Assembly (NCBI RefSeq): GCF_003614185.1
Contig: NZ_KZ987724.1
Location: 3,551,171-3,615,170, forward strand
Source: Paenibacillus aceti
GTDB taxonomy: Bacteria > Bacillota > Bacilli > Paenibacillales > Paenibacillaceae
Reading direction: 5' to 3'
DNA length: 64,000 bases
A program made the translations under genes and the position numbers. This document shows, one piece after another, positions 58,621 to 64,000 of the stretch. Under the pieces are notes generated by a model. The model made no database searches. It worked only from the letters and a program-made list of their open reading frames with translations, and was not told where the DNA came from. Position 1 is the stretch's first letter. Each line of letters starts with the position of its first letter.

Positions 58621-61416
58621 TCAGCCCGTATTGCGAAGCCCTGCGGCGATTCCGTTAATCGTAAGCAGCACTTCACGAAGCAGAATTGCATCATCCTGGC
58701 TCTTCTCGCGAGCGTCACGCAGTTCTGTCAGCAATTGTACCTGCAGGTAACTGAGCGGATCTACGTATGGATTCCGCTGACGAATCGATTCTTGCAGCGC
58801 AGGAGCGTCGTCGAGAATTTCCGTAAGTCCGGTAATCTTCAGAACCATTTCCTTGGTGAGATGGAATTCTTGCTCGATCTGTCCAAATACGCGATCTCTT
58901 ACTTCCTCATCATCACACATTCCTGCATATTCTCTGGCGATAATGAGATCCGCCTTAATAATCGCTAACTGCAATGTGTCGATCAAGGAACGGAAGAAGG
59001 TGAAGTTCTGGTACATATCCTGTAGAACCTTCAGCTTCTGCTCATCACCTTGGTAGAAGTTATATAAGCCTGTTCCCGCAGCATACCATGCCGGGAATAG
59101 ATAACGGCTCTGCGTCCAGGCGAACACCCAAGGAATAGCGCGCAAGTCCTCAAAGCGATCGCTGTTCTTACGCTTCGATGGTCTGGAGCCAATATTCAGT
59201 TCTCCTACTTCCCCAAGCGGTGTCGATTCTTTGAAGAACTTCAGGAAATCCGGATCACGGAATACGAGATCCTGATATTTATTCAGGGAAGTCTCCGAGA
59301 TCTCGGCTGCAATCTTATCCCATTCTTTCTCCTGCTGATTGTTGTCTACATATAGCTTCGCGTTGATGGCTCCCTTGATCAATGCCGAGGTAGCTTGTTC
59401 AAGACTGCGGTATGCGATCCCTTTGAGGGAGTAGCGGGAGGAGATAACCTCGCCTTGCTCCGTAATCTTGATACCCCCGCCGATCGTCTCTGGCGGCTGT
59501 ACCAGAATACTGCGGTTCAGCGGCATGCCTCCGCGGCCGAGCGCTCCGCCACGTCCGTGGAAGAACTTCAGCTTCACCCCATACTTGCTAGCCGTCTTGG
59601 TGATCTGCTTCAGAGCTACACGCAGCTCCCAATTCGCTGTGACCACTCCGCCGTCCTTATTGCTGTCGGAATACCCCAGCATAATTTCCTGTAGGTCGTT
59701 CATTGCAGCTACAGACTGGCGATAGATCGGCATTTCGAACAGACGACTCATGATCGCCGGAGCTTCATGCAGATCATCGATCGTCTCGAAGAGAGGAACG
59801 GATTGGAGCGTACATATAACGGTACCGTCCTGCTCTTTGCAGAATAACCCAACTTCCTTGGCGAATACCATAACTTCCAGTATATCGCTACCTGCTTCAG
59901 TCATACTTATCAGGTAGCTGGTAATACACTGCACACCGAATTCCTTCTGCGCTCTATAGATCGTGCGATATACATCGAGACATTCGGTCGTGCCCTCACT
60001 ATATTCCTGATATGGCGAGGTCAGAGGCCGAGGATCATTCAACAGCTGCTCCAACAGCACCAGCTTCTCCTCTTCCTCCAACTCGGCATAATTGCTTGTA
60101 ATATTCATTTTGGCCAGGATTTCCGTCATGGCTTTCTCATGTTCCTGACTGTGCTGACGAATGTCCAGTGTAGCCGTGTGAAAACCGAAGAGCTCCACCT
60201 GACGGATCATTTGACTCAGATGCGTATCCGCAACGTAATCCGCATAGTGATGACGCAAGCTGCGGTCAATAATTTTCAAGTCGGTAATTAGCTCCTGGAC
60301 GCTCTCATAGCGCTCTGAAGTCCCCCTCTTGGCGTCATCGAGAACATTATGAAGCTTCTCTGTCATATAAGTCAGCTTAATACGATAAGGCTCTTTCTCA
60401 TTGCGCCATTCTGGCGTCTTATTCAAGGTAACCTGGAGCCGATCCTTCTGAATCGAAGCCATTAGCTCATCCGTTACGTCAACGATCGACGTACTGAAGC
60501 TAAGGTGCTTGAACATCTCGGCCAATGTACGCTGGTATTCCCTAACGGCCAGCTTGCGCTGCATCTTCAATGTCTGCCAGGTAATATCGGCAGTCACCGA
60601 CGGATTCCCGTCCCGGTCTCCACCGATCCAGGATCCAAAGCGCAAATATTTCGGCACATGCCAATGATGCTCAGGATAGTATTTACTCAAGCAGCGCTCC
60701 AATTCCTGATAAACATCGGGAAGCACGTGGAACAGCGTCTCATGGAAATAGTACATTCCATTTCTGACTTCATCGAGAACCGTAGGCTTGCGGTCTCTTA
60801 ATTCGTCAGTCTGCCAGAGTGTAATGACTTCATTCAGAAGCTTCTCTCTCAATTGTTCCCTTTCACGAAAAGTTAGTGTAGGATTATCAAGCAACATGAC
60901 ATCGTCAGCGATCCGTTTATGAATATCGAGGATTGCGCGACGCATAGCCTCAGTAGGATGCGCCGTTATGACGAGCTCAAGCGACATTCCCTCCAGAATC
61001 TCTTGCGCCTCATCATAAGCGAACCCTTGCTCCTTCAGGAGACGCACAGAGGCCTCAATGGAGCCCGCTTGTACAGACTCGCCAGCGGAGCGCTCGTAAT
61101 CCCGTTTGCGGCGAATACGATGATTCTGTTCAGCGATATTAACTAACTGAAAATAAATTGCAAATGCACGGATCACTTGGTGACGAATCTCGGGTTCAAG
61201 AGAGTTTATCATTTCTTTAAACTCTTCATGCAAATCCGGTAAGAAAACCGCCCGCAAGGACTTACTCGTCTCTCTGATTTTCTCGACGATATCCAGTAGC
61301 TCGTTCCCACCTTGATGCACTAAGACTTCTCCCAGAATATTCCCAAGAAATCGGATGTCGCGCCTTAGAAGGTTGTTCGAATTGCTCTTGCCGGCGGTTA
61401 CCGCTAGTTCAGTCAT
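58621..61416 (-). CDS. ppc: phosphoenolpyruvate carboxylase
   Basis: About 931 residues from ATG 61416 (MTELAVTAGKS), just after GGGGGAG. Motifs: the catalytic ELVITAHPTEAMRR near residue 145, SWIGGDRDGNPSV near 260, GYSDSNKDGG near 590, KFFHGRGGALGRGGMP near 620 and the C-terminal TINGIAAGLRNTG. It carboxylates PEP with bicarbonate to oxaloacetate, replenishing the citric acid cycle. Single gene with its own terminator. Confidence 0.97.
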   Translation of the reverse strand: MTELAVTAGKSNSNNLLRRDIRFLGNILGEVLVHQGGNELLDIVEKIRETSKSLRAVFLPDLHEEFKEMINSLEPEIRHQVIRAFAIYFQLVNIAEQNHRIRRKRDYERSAGESVQAGSIEASVRLLKEQGFAYDEAQEILEGMSLELVITAHPTEAMRRAILDIHKRIADDVMLLDNPTLTFREREQLREKLLNEVITLWQTDELRDRKPTVLDEVRNGMYYFHETLFHVLPDVYQELERCLSKYYPEHHWHVPKYLRFGSWIGGDRDGNPSVTADITWQTLKMQRKLAVREYQRTLAEMFKHLSFSTSIVDVTDELMASIQKDRLQVTLNKTPEWRNEKEPYRIKLTYMTEKLHNVLDDAKRGTSERYESVQELITDLKIIDRSLRHHYADYVADTHLSQMIRQVELFGFHTATLDIRQHSQEHEKAMTEILAKMNITSNYAELEEEEKLVLLEQLLNDPRPLTSPYQEYSEGTTECLDVYRTIYRAQKEFGVQCITSYLISMTEAGSDILEVMVFAKEVGLFCKEQDGTVICTLQSVPLFETIDDLHEAPAIMSRLFEMPIYRQSVAAMNDLQEIMLGYSDSNKDGGVVTANWELRVALKQITKTASKYGVKLKFFHGRGGALGRGGMPLNRSILVQPPETIGGGIKITEQGEVISSRYSLKGIAYRSLEQATSALIKGAINAKLYVDNNQQEKEWDKIAAEISETSLNKYQDLVFRDPDFLKFFKESTPLGEVGELNIGSRPSKRKNSDRFEDLRAIPWVFAWTQSRYLFPAWYAAGTGLYNFYQGDEQKLKVLQDMYQNFTFFRSLIDTLQLAIIKADLIIAREYAGMCDDEEVRDRVFGQIEQEFHLTKEMVLKITGLTEILDDAPALQESIRQRNPYVDPLSYLQVQLLTELRDAREKSQDDAILLREVLLTINGIAAGLRNTG

Positions 61417-61434
61417 ATTTCTCCCCCATTCCAT

Positions 61435-61663
61435 CCCTATTCCGTCTTTCTAAAGCCTTCCTAATATCATACAATAAACTGCCCTGAAAATCTTCACTTT
61501 ATTTGTAAAGAATTCAACATTTCTCATACACAGCAAAGGAAAAAGAACCCAAAGGAAGTCTAAGAATATCGCCTCTTGTCGTTGAATGTTGGCCTGTCGG
61601 TTGCTTTGTTTCGATATTGCGGTAATGCGGTAAAACAGGTAATTGTATAGTCTTCATCTATAA
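61435..61663. other. intergenic stretch upstream of ppc
   Basis: Presumably contains the ppc promoter; no clear -35/-10 pair could be fixed. No gene is supported. Confidence 0.4.
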
Positions 61664-61854
61664 CAAAAAACATCATCTTGTTGATGATGTTGCAGTTATA
61701 GATTGGATGCTTATTGACCCGAATGCGCAGCCTTTAATGCATATGCAGAGCTAGATGTTCTGCCAAACCAAGCTATACTCCGTATACCATATACCGTATA
61801 CTGTATATTATTACATAACATTATTATAATAGCATAGCTCTGGATGTATTTCAA
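61664..61854 (-). ncRNA. candidate small RNA with own promoter and terminator
   Basis: A minus-strand promoter TTGAAA (61854-61849), 17-bp spacer, TATTAT (61831-61826) is followed about 130 bases later by the terminator ACATCATC-AACAA-GATGATGT with a U run (61690-61664). The transcript would start near 61819 and be about 155 nt. A 36-codon frame is possible, but has no ribosome-binding site. The 5' part has GTATAC repeats. Confidence 0.45.
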
Positions 61855-61943
61855 ATGCTTGGCGTTGCAGCTAGTATGCATTTCGCTTGAATTCATCGCT
61901 CTATATCCAGAATTGGCTCAAATAGGGGACTAGTGTTTGGTTA

Positions 61944-62034
61944 GAAAAAAGCCTGCGAAAATGCAGGTTTTTTCTTCTGATCAGCTCCATTTCAGCCAAA
62001 AGGCTGGAAAAGCCTGCACATTTGCAGGAATTTA
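61944..62034 (-). repeat. TGCAGG hairpin repeats, locus 2
   Basis: Contains CCTGC-N6-GCAGG followed by a U run on the minus strand (61944-61968), terminator-like, and the word CCTGCACATTTGCAGGAATTT near 62012 shared with 46306. Confidence 0.6.
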
Positions 62035-62123
62035 TTAAGAACAGGGAAGTTAGAGTTGAAAAGCCTTTTTGCAGTTTTCGAGTTTTAGATGAGAAGTTCG
62101 TTACGTTTCGAGAAAAATATAAC

Positions 62124-62148
62124 AAAAAAACCGCCTGCTTAAGGCGGT
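62124..62148 (-). terminator. Rho-independent terminator of the rRNA-tRNA operon
   Basis: In the minus-strand transcript CCGCCT-TAAGC-AGGCGG is followed by seven U, 12 bases after the last tRNA. Confidence 0.92.
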
Positions 62149-62160
62149 CTGTATTATGTA

Positions 62161-62234
62161 TGGAGCGGGTGATGGGAATCGAACCCACGCTACCAGCTTG
62201 GAAGGCTGGAGTTCTACCATTGAACTACACCCGC
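62161..62234 (-). tRNA. tRNA-Gly (TCC)
   Basis: Full cloverleaf with encoded CCA; anticodon TCC in the loop of stem CCAGC/GCTGG. Last tRNA of the array. Confidence 0.97.
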
Positions 62235-62247
62235 ACAATATGAATGA

Positions 62248-62324
62248 TGGTCGGGACGACACGATTTGAACATGCGACCCCCTGGTCCCAAACCAGGTGC
62301 TCTACCAAGCTGAGCTACATCCCG
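62248..62324 (-). tRNA. tRNA-Pro (TGG)
   Basis: Acceptor CGGGATG/CGTCCCG, anticodon TGG within CCTGG-TTTGGGA-CCAGG, encoded CCA. Confidence 0.96.
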
Positions 62325-62350
62325 TAAAAAATATAGATATTTAATTTAAA

Positions 62351-62427
62351 TGGCGCGCCCTAAGAGATTCGAACTCCTGACCTTTTGATTCGTAGTCAAA
62401 CGCTCTATCCAGCTGAGCTAAGGGCGC
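62351..62427 (-). tRNA. tRNA-Arg (ACG)
   Basis: Acceptor GCGCCCT/AGGGCGC, anticodon ACG, encoded CCA. The wobble A would be converted to inosine to read CGN codons. Confidence 0.97.
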
Positions 62428-62436
62428 ATATTTAGA

Positions 62437-62511
62437 TGGAGCGGACGACGGGAATCGAACCCGCGACCCTCGCCTTGGCAAGGCGATGCTCTACCGCTGA
62501 GCCACGTCCGC
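62437..62511 (-). tRNA. tRNA-Gly (GCC)
   Basis: Acceptor GCGGACG/CGTCCGC, anticodon GCC, encoded CCA. Confidence 0.97.
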
Positions 62512-62516
62512 AAGTA

Positions 62517-62600
62517 TGGTGCGCGTGGAGGGACTTGAACCCCCACGTCAAAGACGCTAGATCCTAAGTCTAGTGCGTCTGCCAATTCCGCCACACGCGC
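62517..62600 (-). tRNA. tRNA-Leu (TAG)
   Basis: Class II tRNA with a long variable arm, acceptor GCGCGTG/CACGCGC, anticodon TAG, encoded CCA. Confidence 0.97.
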
Positions 62601-62631
62601 ACAATCACACTATATACTCGAATGAGTATAC

Positions 62632-62707
62632 TGGTGAGCCATGAAGGACTCGAACCTTCGACACCCTGATTAAAAGTCAGGTGCTCTACCAACTGAGCTA
62701 ATGGCTC
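62632..62707 (-). tRNA. tRNA-Lys (TTT)
   Basis: Acceptor GAGCCAT/ATGGCTC, anticodon TTT, encoded CCA. Confidence 0.97.
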
Positions 62708-62713
62708 ATAAAA

Positions 62714-62787
62714 TGGCTGGGGATATAGGATTCGAACCTATGAATGACGGAGTCAAAGTCCGTTGCCTTACCGCTTGGCTAATCCCC
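62714..62787 (-). tRNA. tRNA-Gln (TTG)
   Basis: Acceptor GGGGATT/TATCCCC with weak last pair, anticodon TTG, encoded CCA. Confidence 0.95.
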
Positions 62788-62798
62788 AATAATTCATA

Positions 62799-62874
62799 TG
62801 GTGGAGGCTAACGGGATCGAACCGCTGACCCTCTGCTTGTAAGGCAGATGCTCTCCCAGCTGAGCTAAGCCTCC
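62799..62874 (-). tRNA. tRNA-Val (TAC)
   Basis: Acceptor GGAGGCT/AGCCTCC, anticodon TAC, encoded CCA. Confidence 0.97.
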
Positions 62875-62900
62875 ATATGTATGAATCATTTTAAAGAAAG

Positions 62901-62975
62901 TGGTGACCCGTAGGGGATTCGAACCCCTGTTACCTCCGTGAAAGGGAGGTGTCTTAACCCCTTGACCAACGGGCC
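62901..62975 (-). tRNA. tRNA-Glu (TTC)
   Basis: Acceptor GGCCCGT/ACGGGTC, anticodon TTC, encoded CCA. Confidence 0.97.
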
Positions 62976-62982
62976 ACATACG

Positions 62983-63058
62983 TGGAGCTCTCAACCGGGA
63001 TCGAACCGGTGACCTCATCCTTACCATGGATGCACTCTACCTACTGAGCTATGAGAGC
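62983..63058 (-). tRNA. tRNA-Thr (GGT)
   Basis: Acceptor GCTCTCA/TGAGAGC, anticodon GGT, encoded CCA. Confidence 0.96.
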
Positions 63059-63061
63059 TAA

Positions 63062-63137
63062 TGGCTCCCCGAACAGGACTCGAACCTGTGACAACTCGAT
63101 TAACAGTCGAGTGCTCTACCAACTGAGCTATCAGGGA
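63062..63137 (-). tRNA. tRNA-Asn (GTT)
   Basis: Acceptor TCCCTGA/TCGGGGA, anticodon GTT, encoded CCA. First tRNA after the 5S gene. Confidence 0.96.
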
Positions 63138-63142
63138 ACATT

Positions 63143-63259
63143 GCTTGGCAGCTTCCTACTCTCCCAGGACCCTTCGGTCCAAGTACCATCGGCGCTAGAG
63201 GGCTTAACGGTCGTGTTCGGGATGGGTACGTGTGGAACCCCTCCGCTATCGCCACCAAA
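63143..63259 (-). rRNA. rrf: 5S ribosomal RNA
   Basis: 117 bases beginning TTTGGTGGCGATAGCGGAGG and ending GAAGCTGCCAAGC, with the conserved CCGAACAC and AGCGCCGATGGTA blocks. Between 23S and the tRNA array. Confidence 0.97.
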
Positions 63260-63316
63260 CGTTCAAGGTTAATCCTTGAAAACTGGATACGAAACTACAT
63301 TTGCATTTAGATGTTT

Positions 63317-64000
<684 letters not shown>

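Noticed and set aside
62022-63272. Frames resembling short conserved hypothetical proteins across the tRNA array
   Set aside because: They are translations of tRNA and 5S sequences, a common mis-annotation.

Overview
The window looks like a chromosomal segment of a Paenibacillus-type member of the Bacillales (low/mid-GC Firmicutes). Supports: the cdaA-cdaR-glmM-glmS order with a glmS ribozyme, a SigW/RsiW-like ECF pair, Lpl-type lipoprotein ABC importer genes next to a YesM/YesN-type two-component system, a PadR-HAAS pair, and a 23S-5S-eleven-tRNA array. The species assignment is inference; no search was run.

Layout. (1) 1-6300, minus strand: the 3'-truncated response regulator and its histidine kinase, then a solute-binding lipoprotein and two permeases of an oligosaccharide-type ABC importer. 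(2) 6300-14600: divergent alkaline-phosphatase-fold and calcineurin-fold phosphoesterases separated by repeat-rich DNA, then small housekeeping and accessory genes (PadR/HAAS, metallo-beta-lactamase fold, YjbR-like, flavin reductase). (3) 13400-15800: an iron-responsive patch with two Fur boxes, a flavodoxin with an unknown partner and an orphan OppD-type ATPase. (4) 15860-17640: an ABC-F antibiotic-resistance-type ATPase with a leader that can fold as terminator or antiterminator. (5) 17640-18740: gene-poor DNA with a decayed MBL-fold gene and a cluster of short repeats.

(6) 18743-46180 is the main item: about 27 kb and 25 genes, all on the minus strand, nearly all overlapping or separated by less than 60 bp, led by one good sigma-A promoter (TTGACA-17-TAATAT). 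It encodes a HemN-like radical SAM enzyme, two carrier proteins, a PEP-synthase-like phosphotransferase split over separate polypeptides, two carbamoyltransferase-family proteins (one fused to an SGNH/TPR region), an aldo-keto reductase, an adenylate-forming ligase, an amino acid:[carrier protein] ligase homologue, PabA and PabB without PabC, PAP2 and 5'-nucleotidase-fold phosphatases, a three-gene ABC-2 exporter, a nucleotidyltransferase, a thymidylate-kinase-like protein and three alpha/beta hydrolases. There is no NRPS or PKS megasynthase. I infer a carrier-protein-dependent pathway for an aminodeoxychorismate-derived, carbamoylated, exported small molecule or surface conjugate, of a type I do not recognise.

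(7) 46600-58460: TagO-like transferase, small ATPase, a Cys-rich unknown, a VOC protein, then glmS with its ribozyme, glmM, cdaR, cdaA, and the SigW/RsiW-like pair. (8) 58540-64000: ppc, a possible small RNA, and an rRNA/tRNA operon on the minus strand (23S partial, 5S, tRNAs Asn-Thr-Glu-Val-Gln-Lys-Leu-Gly-Arg-Pro-Gly).

Several intergenic repeat families occur, the most striking being a 183-bp element built from two forward and two inverted copies of a 25-bp unit, present at three loci with the same length. No transposase, prophage or CRISPR array was seen.
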